Positions 7,504 to 14,022 of a stretch of 15,775 bases of DNA are shown one piece after another; positions within the stretch are counted from its first letter, which is position 1; each line of letters opens with the position of its first letter. This DNA comes from Acidimicrobiales bacterium (GTDB taxonomy: Bacteria > Actinomycetota > Acidimicrobiia > Acidimicrobiales > Poriferisodalaceae), in contig JAGQSP010000004.1 of the NCBI GenBank assembly GCA_020439485.1, positions 1 through 15,775 of the forward strand. Direction: 5' to 3'. Under the pieces are notes generated by a model that saw only the letters and a program-made list of their open reading frames with translations, searched no databases and was not told the origin of the DNA. The position numbers were made by a program, and so were the translations under genes.

Positions 7504-9132
7504 CTATTGGCCGCCGTCTATGCGCACGCTGGCCGATTGCGGATCGATCTCGATCATCTGCCCGCCTTGAATGCGGTCCATAGCGTCCCTCAGACCGATG
7601 ACGGCCGGCAGCCCCAACTCGCGGGCCACTACGGCCGCGTGGCACGCCGGTCCGCCCTCGCTGGTGACCAAACCGCCACAGATCACCAAGATGGCGTTGA
7701 ACGCCGGTGTTGTGGATGTAGTCACCAGAATGTCGCCGGGTTCGATCTTGTCGAACGCTTCGATCGCCGTCTTGGCGACAACAGCGCGGCCCTGCACCGG
7801 TTGACCACCCACTCCGGTGGGTTCGGCGGAGTCGAACTTGGCGTCTATGAACGCGCCCAATGCGGCCACCCAGTGGGCAACCGCGCCCGGAAACACCGAC
7901 GGCTCTGGTGGTGGGCTCGGTTGTCCATTGAGCGAGCGTGGAGCCTCCATCCGAAGTTCTGACTCGCGTCGGCTTTCACGTTGCACGACCTCGTCGAACG
8001 TCGGGTCGCCCGAACCGTTCAACAGGGCCGCCGTCTCGGTGCCGGTCAGCGTCCAGATCGAACCGGGCGACGGAACGGCACCTTGGGCGGTAAGCCTTCG
8101 GGCCGCCTCGCGCATCGCCCGGCCGAGCAGACCCATCGGCCATGCGGCCAGTAGCCCCGAGTTGTCCTCGAGCATCGCGTGAGCGCGCTGGGCCCTTCGT
8201 GAAAGCCGGTCGAACTCCGACCGCTCGTCGGCGGGCGCCTGCGATCGAAGCCACTCGAGGGTCTGGGCGTGGTCGTCAGGAAGCGGCCGATGTGCCTTGA
8301 TGGCCTTGAGTAACAGCGTGGGCTGCTCAGCCAGCGTCAGAGCGTCGACGTCGTCGCCCGTGGCCCACGTTCCGTGATAGCGCAGGTACTCGGCGAGTGC
8401 TTTGGCGGACTCGCCCTCGAGACTGGAGATCTCGTCGATCGTATGCAGGTTCGTGGTGCCGAGCGCGCGAACGAGGTCGTCCAGTCGCTTCCACGCTTCA
8501 CGGTGCACCTCGACGCCATGCATGACGCTGCGGCGAACGGCGTCGGGGTCGAGGCCCCAACCTCGCGCAGCCAGTATGAACTCGCCGAACGCGGCACCGG
8601 CGCCGACGAGTTCGAAGTGTGTGCGCATGCCGTCTCTTGTCGCATCCGTAATCGCCGCGATGTGGTCGGCGAGTTCGCTGTCCTGGAGCTCGGCGGTCTG
8701 TACATCGGCGAGGGCCACCATCTTGTCGATCCAGTCGCGGCGCATCGCTGTCCATCGTTCGACGCTGTTCATCGGTTGGTCGATGGTCAGCGCTCTCTGG
8801 GCCACGGCCAGCCTCTTGCGCGCGGAGGGGGGAAGCCTCGTCAAGAGCTTCAGAACCACCCGCGGCGGTGGGCCACCCGCCTTTCGCGGAGCTCCGTGAA
8901 CGAATGCGCTGGTGTAGGTGCGCCCGTTGACGAACTCGAGAGCCAAGTGCGACAGGGGCATTCCCAGCTCGGCGAACGCCCGGCGGAATCCGTCGGCGAA
9001 CGCCGCGGGCATGAGCTCCTGCAAGGCCGCGGTCGCGACGCCTTCCTGGTGGGACGCGTCCAACTCCCAGACCCCACCATCTGGAGCGGTCCAGTTGCCT
9101 TCGAGGCTGCCGGTGTGGGCGGCGGTGGTCAT
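7504..9132 (-). CDS. PEP-utilising-enzyme family protein: helical domain plus swivelling phospho-histidine domain, no ATP-grasp
   Basis: This 542-residue protein ends in the mobile phospho-histidine domain of PEP synthase and pyruvate phosphate dikinase. Residues 450-542 include PGDILVTTSTTPAF and GGPACHAAVVARELGLPAV, with the phosphorylatable histidine at H498. In PPDK the residues before the histidine are Thr-Ser; here they are Ala-Cys. The first 440 residues are mostly helical and charged. They resemble the substrate domain between the ATP-grasp and His domains of rifampin-phosphotransferase-like enzymes. The ATP-grasp domain that would phosphorylate H498 is absent. This recalls phenylphosphate synthase, where the His and ATP domains sit on separate chains. 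ATG at 9132 is supported by a purine-rich AAGGGGG just upstream and by a 4-bp ATGA overlap with the preceding gene. The frame continues open upstream, but that extension is arginine-rich shadow sequence. Substrate unknown. Confidence 0.85.
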   Translation of the reverse strand: MTTAAHTGSLEGNWTAPDGGVWELDASHQEGVATAALQELMPAAFADGFRRAFAELGMPLSHLALEFVNGRTYTSAFVHGAPRKAGGPPPRVVLKLLTRLPPSARKRLAVAQRALTIDQPMNSVERWTAMRRDWIDKMVALADVQTAELQDSELADHIAAITDATRDGMRTHFELVGAGAAFGEFILAARGWGLDPDAVRRSVMHGVEVHREAWKRLDDLVRALGTTNLHTIDEISSLEGESAKALAEYLRYHGTWATGDDVDALTLAEQPTLLLKAIKAHRPLPDDHAQTLEWLRSQAPADERSEFDRLSRRAQRAHAMLEDNSGLLAAWPMGLLGRAMREAARRLTAQGAVPSPGSIWTLTGTETAALLNGSGDPTFDEVVQRESRRESELRMEAPRSLNGQPSPPPEPSVFPGAVAHWVAALGAFIDAKFDSAEPTGVGGQPVQGRAVVAKTAIEAFDKIEPGDILVTTSTTPAFNAILVICGGLVTSEGGPACHAAVVARELGLPAVIGLRDAMDRIQGGQMIEIDPQSASVRIDGGQ

Positions 9133-9581
9133 CTCTTGTCCCCCTTGTTGTCCAGTGTTGCTGAAATGATCGACAACTCGACCAACTCGGTCGTCGTCAG
9201 ATCGACGTCTGAGAAGCCTGCTCGTTCGAGCCATCGCGCGTAGTCGGCGAAGGTGTGCGCCTGGCGGCAGGCATCGCCGGGCGACGTGCCTGCGCTGGTG
9301 TCGAGGCCTCGCTTGCGCGCTGCGAAGGTGTCCACGGTGTCGGCGACGAACACCCGGCCGCCTGGCCGACACCAGCTGGCGGCACGCCGAATGGTCTCGG
9401 CGGGTTCCAGATTGCTGGCATCGGTGCGATCGATCACGACTCCGTCGAACGTCCCGAGAAGCGAGGGGTCGACGCCGTCGTCGAATCCTTGGTCTCCGGC
9501 GACTCTCAGCACGTGGTCGTCTGGTCGCAGCATCGCCGAGATCGCCCTCGAAACGACATCGCCTCTGGTCGGTTCGTGCAT
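9129..9581 (-). CDS. Class I SAM-dependent methyltransferase-like protein, degenerate
   Basis: This 150-residue protein keeps the later part of a class I methyltransferase fold. It has a post-II-type strand (GTFDGVVIDRTDA, about 43-55), the motif WCRPGGRVFVADTVD (about 70-84) and the closing HTFADYARWLERAGFSDVDLTTTE block. The N-terminal region where motif I (GxGxG) should be reads VLRVAGDQGFDDG, so the glycine-rich SAM loop is poorly conserved. It is also short for the family. It may be a divergent active enzyme or a non-catalytic partner. The stop overlaps the start of the PEP-utilising-enzyme gene by 4 bp, so the two are translationally coupled. ATG at 9581 is the natural start; the GGAG at 9584-9587 is very close to it. 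Confidence 0.65.
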   Translation of the reverse strand: MHEPTRGDVVSRAISAMLRPDDHVLRVAGDQGFDDGVDPSLLGTFDGVVIDRTDASNLEPAETIRRAASWCRPGGRVFVADTVDTFAARKRGLDTSAGTSPGDACRQAHTFADYARWLERAGFSDVDLTTTELVELSIISATLDNKGDKR

Positions 9582-9722
9582 TGCTCCATTTCACTCGCAA
9601 GCCGGTTCGAGGTCATCGGCACCGAAGCGAATACGTAATTCGCCGACCCGGCTACGTAATGCAGCGTCGGCGGGCTCTGCGGGCTTGTCGGCCCGGTCGG
9701 TCGGCTGCTAGCCAGATGTCTA
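9582..9722. promoter_or_regulatory. Divergent regulatory region with two TACGTAAT sites
   Basis: This 141-bp gap separates the minus-strand methyltransferase/PEP pair from the plus-strand LAL regulator and must hold both promoters. Two identical 8-mers TACGTAAT occur at 9632-9639 and 9653-9660, exactly 21 bp apart, so they lie on the same face of the helix. The first is embedded in GAATACGTAATTC, with complementary GAAT/ATTC ends. These are the most AT-rich spots in an otherwise GC-rich stretch. An operator for the adjacent LuxR-type regulator is the obvious guess. No convincing sigma-70 -35/-10 pair could be fixed. Confidence 0.5.
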
Positions 9723-12563
9723 GTGGGACGCACTTCGACACGGTCTGCCGAGCTCTCGATGGTCGGGGACCTACTGGCGCGCCTGGATGAGGGCCGGGGC
9801 GGTGCTCTGCTGATTCGAGGGCCCGCAGGTATAGGCAAGACGACCCTCGTTCGAGCGGCGGTGTCGGGCATCGACGGCGTTGATGTCTTGGTGGGGCGTG
9901 CGTATCGGTTCCAGTCGCCGGTGCCGTTCGGGCCGATCATCGAGGCTCTGGCCCCGAGGCTCCGCTCGGCTTCGGATTCTGCCCAATTGGTCGAGAACCT
10001 CAGCTCGCTGGGGGTCTTGTTCGACGGTTTGGCAGTCGAACCGGTTGGACCGCTGACCGAACCGCTTCAGCGTTCCAAGCTGCTGCATGCGCTGCACACG
10101 CTCGTGCACCGAATGTCTGGGGTTCGCCCCGTCGTGGTCGCCATCGACGATGCCCAGTGGGCCGACGAGTCGACGATCGAGTTTCTCGCATTGCTATCCG
10201 ACTCGCTCAGTGACGTGCCTGTCGTCTTGCTGCTGGTCGAGCGTGTATCCGACCCCGACGCGGGGACAGCAGCCTCGACCCTGTTCAACCGAATGAGGCG
10301 GGACGGGTCGCGCGTGCTGGATGTGGGCCCCCTCGACGTTCTCGGCGTCGAGGCGATGGTCAGCGAACTACTGGGCGGGGGAGCCGTCGAACCCGAGCTG
10401 GTCCGCCTGCTCCACGATCGAACCGCCGGTACCCCCCTGTACGTGAAGGAGGTCGCCACCCGGCTGGTCGACAGCGGCTACATCGAGCGACGCGGCCTGG
10501 TCTGGCAGTTCACCGGTACCAGCATCCCACCGTCGAGCCACGGCCCAGAGCTCATGGCCGGGCGCCTCGAGGGTTGTGAAGACGACGACTTGGAGATTCT
10601 CGAGCTCTTGGCGCTTCACGGCGCACCACTCGCCGAGTCGGACCTCATCGCCCTCGGAGCCAACACCAGCAGGTTGGGCCCGCTCGCCCGTCGCCGCTTG
10701 ATCGTCGAAGACGTCGGGCTGGGAAGCCCCCGCTGGGCGCTCGATCATCCGGTCTTGGCCGACGTCATCGTCGACCACCTGATCACCAGCGACCGTCAGG
10801 TGAGACACGAACGCCTTGCCCGCCTGTTCGTCGGCTCTGATCCTGACCGGTTTGCTCATCACCTGATGCACTCGGGACCGCGCGCGGCCAGGGTCACCGG
10901 CTCCGACGACGACACGGCAACCGTGCTTCGTCAAGCCGGAGAGCGCGCGCTGGCGCGTCGTGAACTGAGCGACGCCACCGACTTGTTGACCGCCGCCGGT
11001 CGGCAGCTGCAGCGACCACGTCCCGATCCCGCTGCAGCCGGCATCAACCTGGCGCTCGCTCGGGCATGGTCGGCGCGGGGCCACCACCGCACCGCCTCGC
11101 TTCTGGCCGCCGACGCGTGCACCGAGTTTGCCGAACTGGGCGATTTCGACTCGGCGCTCGACGCCGTCGAGGTCCGAGCCGACGGGCGCTTTCTGGAAAG
11201 CGAGGACGACTGGGCCTGGCTCGAGGAGTTGGCCGAACAGATCGAGTCCCAAGGCACCGACGCCCAACGGTTCGCCATCCGGTTTCGGTGCTATTTCGAG
11301 CGTGCCCGCGCAGGTTTCCCTGCCGACCTGATTCAAGCACTGCAAGAACGAATTGCCGAAATGCGCACAGCTGACGACCCCACGGTTGCCCAATTGTCGG
11401 CACTGTGTGTCGAGTTGTTCGGACGCAGTGGCAGCCGAGACATCGATGTGACCGAAGCCAACTACGACAAGCTGTGCGAGCTGGCCGAACGCAACACCAT
11501 GGTCGGCTCTCGTGGCTGGAACGGTCGCCTGGACGTCTGCCACGCCAAGGGCGCCTGGAGCCAGAGCGAGGAAGTCGAGCGCGAGTACCTGGCATGGGTC
11601 GAGGCCAATGAGTTGTCGACCTCATGGCGACTGGACCTGCTCCGCTGGGACCGCCTCATCGCTCGCGGAGACCTGACCGCAGCGTTGCAGACAGACTTCG
11701 ACCACCGTTACGTTGCTGCCTCCAACTCGAGGGTGGCGATCTTGAGGGCCCTTCAAAGGGTCAGGACGTTCGCCGCGTCGGGTGATATTGACGCCATTGA
11801 GTCCGAAGTGATTCCCCAGCCCGAAGTTCTGCCCGACGGATCGCCCGACCGCAGCTCGCTGCAGTACTACCGGACAGCTCTGCTCTTGAAGGCCGCTCAC
11901 TGCAATGACCAGGACGCGATAGCAGCTACGCAACGCCCGCTGCTGGCCACCCACCCTGGGGTTCCCTTGGCTGCAATAGAGGCCAACGCTCTCGCCGACA
12001 TCGTCGTTGGCGACTCCGATGGTCTCAGGGCAGCGGTAGACCTACTGCGTACATTCGACCGCGACGCGCAGTACTTGCCAGGAGCCAAAGCAGACCTGTT
12101 CGAGGGTGAGTTCGCACTGCGCCACGGCGATTCTCGTCTGGGGGCCGAGCTGATTCGGCGAGCACACCTGTGGTTCACCAAGGCCGAAATGCCCATCGAC
12201 GCGGCGCGAACCGCGCTGCTGCTCGAGGCCGTGTCGCCCGTCTCGGACGAACAGGCGACGGCGCTGCTCGACTGGCTGCGGAGTCTCGAGCTCGATCACT
12301 GGGCGACGAAGGTCGCCGACTTGCTCAGGCGTCGCGGTGTCTCACGCAACGGCCCGACCACTGGCGAGTCCGGTCGATTCGATCTGTCGCGCCGCGAGCG
12401 TGAGGTCGCCAAGTTGGTTATGGACGGCATGACAAACCGCGAGGTCGCTGATGCCCTGTTCATCTCGGTTCGCACGGTGACCAGTCATCTCGACCACATC
12501 TACACGAAGCTCGGCGTGTCATCGCGCCGAGACCTCGCTCCGCTGTTGCGAAGCGAGGTCTGA
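9723..12563 (+). CDS. LAL-type (large ATP-binding) LuxR family transcriptional regulator
   Basis: This 946-residue protein has an N-terminal AAA/NACHT-like ATPase with Walker A GPAGIGKTT (residues 33-41) and Walker B VVAIDDAQWAD (about 137-147). A long helical, TPR-like central region (about 380-860) follows. The C-terminal LuxR/GerE helix-turn-helix starts near residue 888 (LSRREREVAKLVMDGMTNREVAD, then SVRTVTSHLDHIYTKLGVSSR). Size and order are typical of LAL/MalT-like regulators, which bind ATP and an inducer and activate nearby operons. The start is GTG at 9723; the frame is open only to 9660 upstream with no other ATG or GTG, and the RBS is weak. An in-frame ATG at 9759 is an alternative. 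It is divergent from the methyltransferase/PEP pair and is probably its regulator. The inducer is unknown. Confidence 0.93.
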   Translation: MGRTSTRSAELSMVGDLLARLDEGRGGALLIRGPAGIGKTTLVRAAVSGIDGVDVLVGRAYRFQSPVPFGPIIEALAPRLRSASDSAQLVENLSSLGVLFDGLAVEPVGPLTEPLQRSKLLHALHTLVHRMSGVRPVVVAIDDAQWADESTIEFLALLSDSLSDVPVVLLLVERVSDPDAGTAASTLFNRMRRDGSRVLDVGPLDVLGVEAMVSELLGGGAVEPELVRLLHDRTAGTPLYVKEVATRLVDSGYIERRGLVWQFTGTSIPPSSHGPELMAGRLEGCEDDDLEILELLALHGAPLAESDLIALGANTSRLGPLARRRLIVEDVGLGSPRWALDHPVLADVIVDHLITSDRQVRHERLARLFVGSDPDRFAHHLMHSGPRAARVTGSDDDTATVLRQAGERALARRELSDATDLLTAAGRQLQRPRPDPAAAGINLALARAWSARGHHRTASLLAADACTEFAELGDFDSALDAVEVRADGRFLESEDDWAWLEELAEQIESQGTDAQRFAIRFRCYFERARAGFPADLIQALQERIAEMRTADDPTVAQLSALCVELFGRSGSRDIDVTEANYDKLCELAERNTMVGSRGWNGRLDVCHAKGAWSQSEEVEREYLAWVEANELSTSWRLDLLRWDRLIARGDLTAALQTDFDHRYVAASNSRVAILRALQRVRTFAASGDIDAIESEVIPQPEVLPDGSPDRSSLQYYRTALLLKAAHCNDQDAIAATQRPLLATHPGVPLAAIEANALADIVVGDSDGLRAAVDLLRTFDRDAQYLPGAKADLFEGEFALRHGDSRLGAELIRRAHLWFTKAEMPIDAARTALLLEAVSPVSDEQATALLDWLRSLELDHWATKVADLLRRRGVSRNGPTTGESGRFDLSRREREVAKLVMDGMTNREVADALFISVRTVTSHLDHIYTKLGVSSRRDLAPLLRSEV

Positions 12564-12600
12564 CGGAACCGGCCCTCGATCAGCTCAGTCGACGACCTCG
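12554..12600. terminator. Possible bidirectional terminator between convergent genes
   Basis: Perfect 7-bp arms CGAGGTC (12554-12560) and GACCTCG (12594-12600) flank both stop codons of the convergent LuxR and lipoprotein genes. The loop is long (33 nt) and no T-tract follows on either strand, so this is weak as an intrinsic terminator. The 21-bp convergent gap holds nothing else recognisable. Confidence 0.2.
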
Positions 12601-13112
12601 ATCTCGCCCCACATTCCGTTCACGAAGTGAGGCGCACCCCCCTCGACCTCCACAGGACCACCTTGCGACGCCTGGGCGGCGGCCATGTACTCGGCCGGAT
12701 CGGCACCCGTCGGGATACCGCACAAGATCAGATAGCGACCGGCCTGGGTGAGCTCACCGGTGCCCTCCACCGCAAATCCCTCGGTGTCAGGTGGCGCCAC
12801 GATGACGGTCTCGACCCCGCCTGCAAAGGCCATCAGCTCGTTCATCGGAAGCGCCATCAGCTCACTGCCCGACCTGGTCTCGTCGTCTGGTAGCCGGATG
12901 GCAACCAGCTCGTGGACCTCCATCGACGAAGCGTTTGTCATCGTCAGCGTCGACCCGACAGCAGCCTTGTCGGGCAGCCCTTCGAATCCGTAGTCAACCG
13001 CAGTGACGGCATAGGTGTCGGGCTCGAGACCGTCGTCGCCGCAAGCCGTCAAGCCGGCGAGCGCAAGGATCGACACGAGCACCAATATGAGTTTCTTGGA
13101 GTGTTGAAGCAT
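12585..13112 (-). CDS. Secreted lipoprotein with cupredoxin-like metal-ligand pattern
   Basis: This 175-residue protein has a lipoprotein signal peptide: a positive N-terminus, a hydrophobic core (LILVLVSILALAG) and the lipobox LTAC with C24 as the lipidated cysteine. The mature part starts with beta-strand sequence (TYAVTAVDYGFEGL, GSTLTMTNASSMEVHELV) like plastocyanin-type domains. H67, C131, H162 and M167 could form a His-Cys-His-Met type 1 copper site. H162 and M167 have the plastocyanin His-Met spacing, but C131 and H162 are 31 residues apart instead of a few. The insert carries IPTGADPAEYMAAAQ. It probably sits on the outer face of the membrane and may carry copper or electrons; copper binding is inference. 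A GGGGG run just before the ATG may serve as RBS. Confidence 0.75.
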   Translation of the reverse strand: MLQHSKKLILVLVSILALAGLTACGDDGLEPDTYAVTAVDYGFEGLPDKAAVGSTLTMTNASSMEVHELVAIRLPDDETRSGSELMALPMNELMAFAGGVETVIVAPPDTEGFAVEGTGELTQAGRYLILCGIPTGADPAEYMAAAQASQGGPVEVEGGAPHFVNGMWGEIEVVD

Positions 13113-13148
13113 GCCCCCAGCGTGTGGTGCCAGCGCTCGCTGCGAATC

Positions 13149-13161
13149 GGTACCAGGTACC
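13149..13161. repeat. GGTACC doublet separated by one base
   Basis: The palindrome GGTACC occurs twice with a single A between, making a 13-bp quasi-palindrome 37-49 bp upstream of the lipoprotein start. It could be a regulator site. No partner copies were seen elsewhere except an unrelated GGGTACCC at 5229-5236. Confidence 0.3.
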
Positions 13162-13173
13162 TATCGGTCGGCG

Positions 13174-13200
13174 CTACGCACCGGCCGGCGCGGTACGTAG
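13174..13200. repeat. Inverted repeat, 10-bp arms, upstream of lipoprotein gene
   Basis: CTACGCACCG (13174-13183) and CGGTACGTAG (13191-13200) are reverse complements at 9 of 10 positions around a 7-nt centre. It lies 3' of the SDR gene and 5' of the lipoprotein gene. Either a factor-dependent terminator hairpin for the SDR transcript or an operator for the lipoprotein gene is possible. No T-tract follows. Confidence 0.45.
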
Positions 13201-13206
13201 CGGACC

Positions 13207-13302
13207 TACTGGCCGATCGGCATGCCGCCGTCTATGTCTATTGGCCGATCGGCATGCCGCCGGCTGTGTCTACTGGCCGATCGGCATGCCTCCGTCGACG
13301 CG
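13207..13302 (-). repeat. Three tandem 32-bp copies of the SDR gene 3' end
   Basis: Units at 13207-13238, 13239-13270 and 13271-13302 share the 17-bp core TGGCCGATCGGCATGCC. Units 1 and 2 match at 29 of 32 positions, units 1 and 3 at 27 of 32. The third unit is the real end of the SDR gene, encoding RVDGGMPIGQ and stop. The other two lie after the stop and would encode DTAGGMPIGQ-stop and DIDGGMPIGQ-stop, each complete with its own TAG. Each core contains the palindromes GCCGATCGGC and GCATGC, so adjacent copies can pair with one another in DNA or RNA. Confidence 0.9.
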
Positions 13303-14022
13303 CAACAGGGCGCCGGTCATGAACGTCGAGGCCGGGCTGGCCAGGCAAAGCGCCCCGGTCACGATCTCCTCGGGTTCCGCCGGGCGACCCAGGGCGTTGT
13401 TGGCCGTGCGGCGGCTCTGTTCGTCCCACGCCTCGGCGATGTCGGTCAGGAACGGTCCGGGCGACAGGGTGTTGATGCGCACCTTGGGCCCGTACTCGGC
13501 CGCCAGCGAGCGGGTCATGGCGTTCAGCGCGGCCTTGGCCGAGCTGTAGGGCACCACCGCAGGCATCGGCAACAGCGAACCGGACGATGTCACGTTGACG
13601 ATGGCGCCGCCGTCGCCGTCGAACATGCGCTTGGCCACCTGAGACGCCAGGCGGAACGGGCCCTTGAAGTTCAGGTTCACGACCGCGTCGAACAAGCCCT
13701 CCTCGACCAGATGGCTTGGCGTCGCCGGGCCCATTCCGGCGTTGTTCACCAGGATGTCCACGCGGCCGAACTCGCCGTATGCGGCTTCGATCAGTGCGTC
13801 GATCGAGTCCCACTTGGCGGCGTGGACCTGGGCGGCCAGAGCCCGGCGGCCCAGCGAACGCACTTCGTCGGCGACCTTCTCGCAGTTGTCGACCTTGCGG
13901 CTGGCGATGATGCAGTCGGCGCCACGTTCGGCAAACGCCTTGACCATCTGATAGCCGAGACCCCGGCTGCCGCCGGTTACCAGCACCACCTTGTCGGTGA
14001 AGTCGAACAGCGGATCGGTCAT
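13270..14022 (-). CDS. Short-chain dehydrogenase/reductase (SDR) family oxidoreductase
   Basis: This 250-residue classical SDR has the cofactor motif TGGSRGLG (residues 16-23), NNAG (93-96), a catalytic serine at S146 (TSSGS), and the YxxxK pair Y159 and K163. The C-terminal segment FMTGALLRVDGGMPIGQ is typical of the family. Basic residues after the first glycine motif (R20, and R42 at the end of strand 2) suggest NADP(H), though this is not decisive. The ATG at 14022 is supported by AGGAGG (14029-14034 on this strand) 6 nt upstream and by a 4-bp ATGA overlap with the crotonase gene. Together they could perform hydration and dehydrogenation of an acyl-CoA or related substrate. The same frame remains open far upstream, but that sequence is shadow. 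Its last 32 bp are duplicated twice downstream. Confidence 0.93.
   Translation of the reverse strand: MTDPLFDFTDKVVLVTGGSRGLGYQMVKAFAERGADCIIASRKVDNCEKVADEVRSLGRRALAAQVHAAKWDSIDALIEAAYGEFGRVDILVNNAGMGPATPSHLVEEGLFDAVVNLNFKGPFRLASQVAKRMFDGDGGAIVNVTSSGSLLPMPAVVPYSSAKAALNAMTRSLAAEYGPKVRINTLSPGPFLTDIAEAWDEQSRRTANNALGRPAEPEEIVTGALCLASPASTFMTGALLRVDGGMPIGQ

Noticed and set aside
9133..9600. Upstream extension of the PEP-enzyme frame to 9600
   Set aside because: The extra residues are arginine-rich out-of-frame reading of the methyltransferase gene; the ATG at 9132 has a purine-rich RBS and an ATGA overlap.
10368..11543. 391-residue minus-strand frame inside the LuxR gene
   Set aside because: It lies wholly within the LAL regulator, whose frame has Walker and HTH motifs; it has no domain of its own.
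13207..13302. CRISPR array
   Set aside because: The three 32-bp units are directly abutting with no spacers, one is inside a gene, and no cas genes are present.
13238..13813. A second, frameshifted gene ending in the same GGMPIGQ tail
   Set aside because: The frame overlaps the SDR gene and its body is arginine/glycine-rich shadow; only the last residues match because of the 32-bp duplication.
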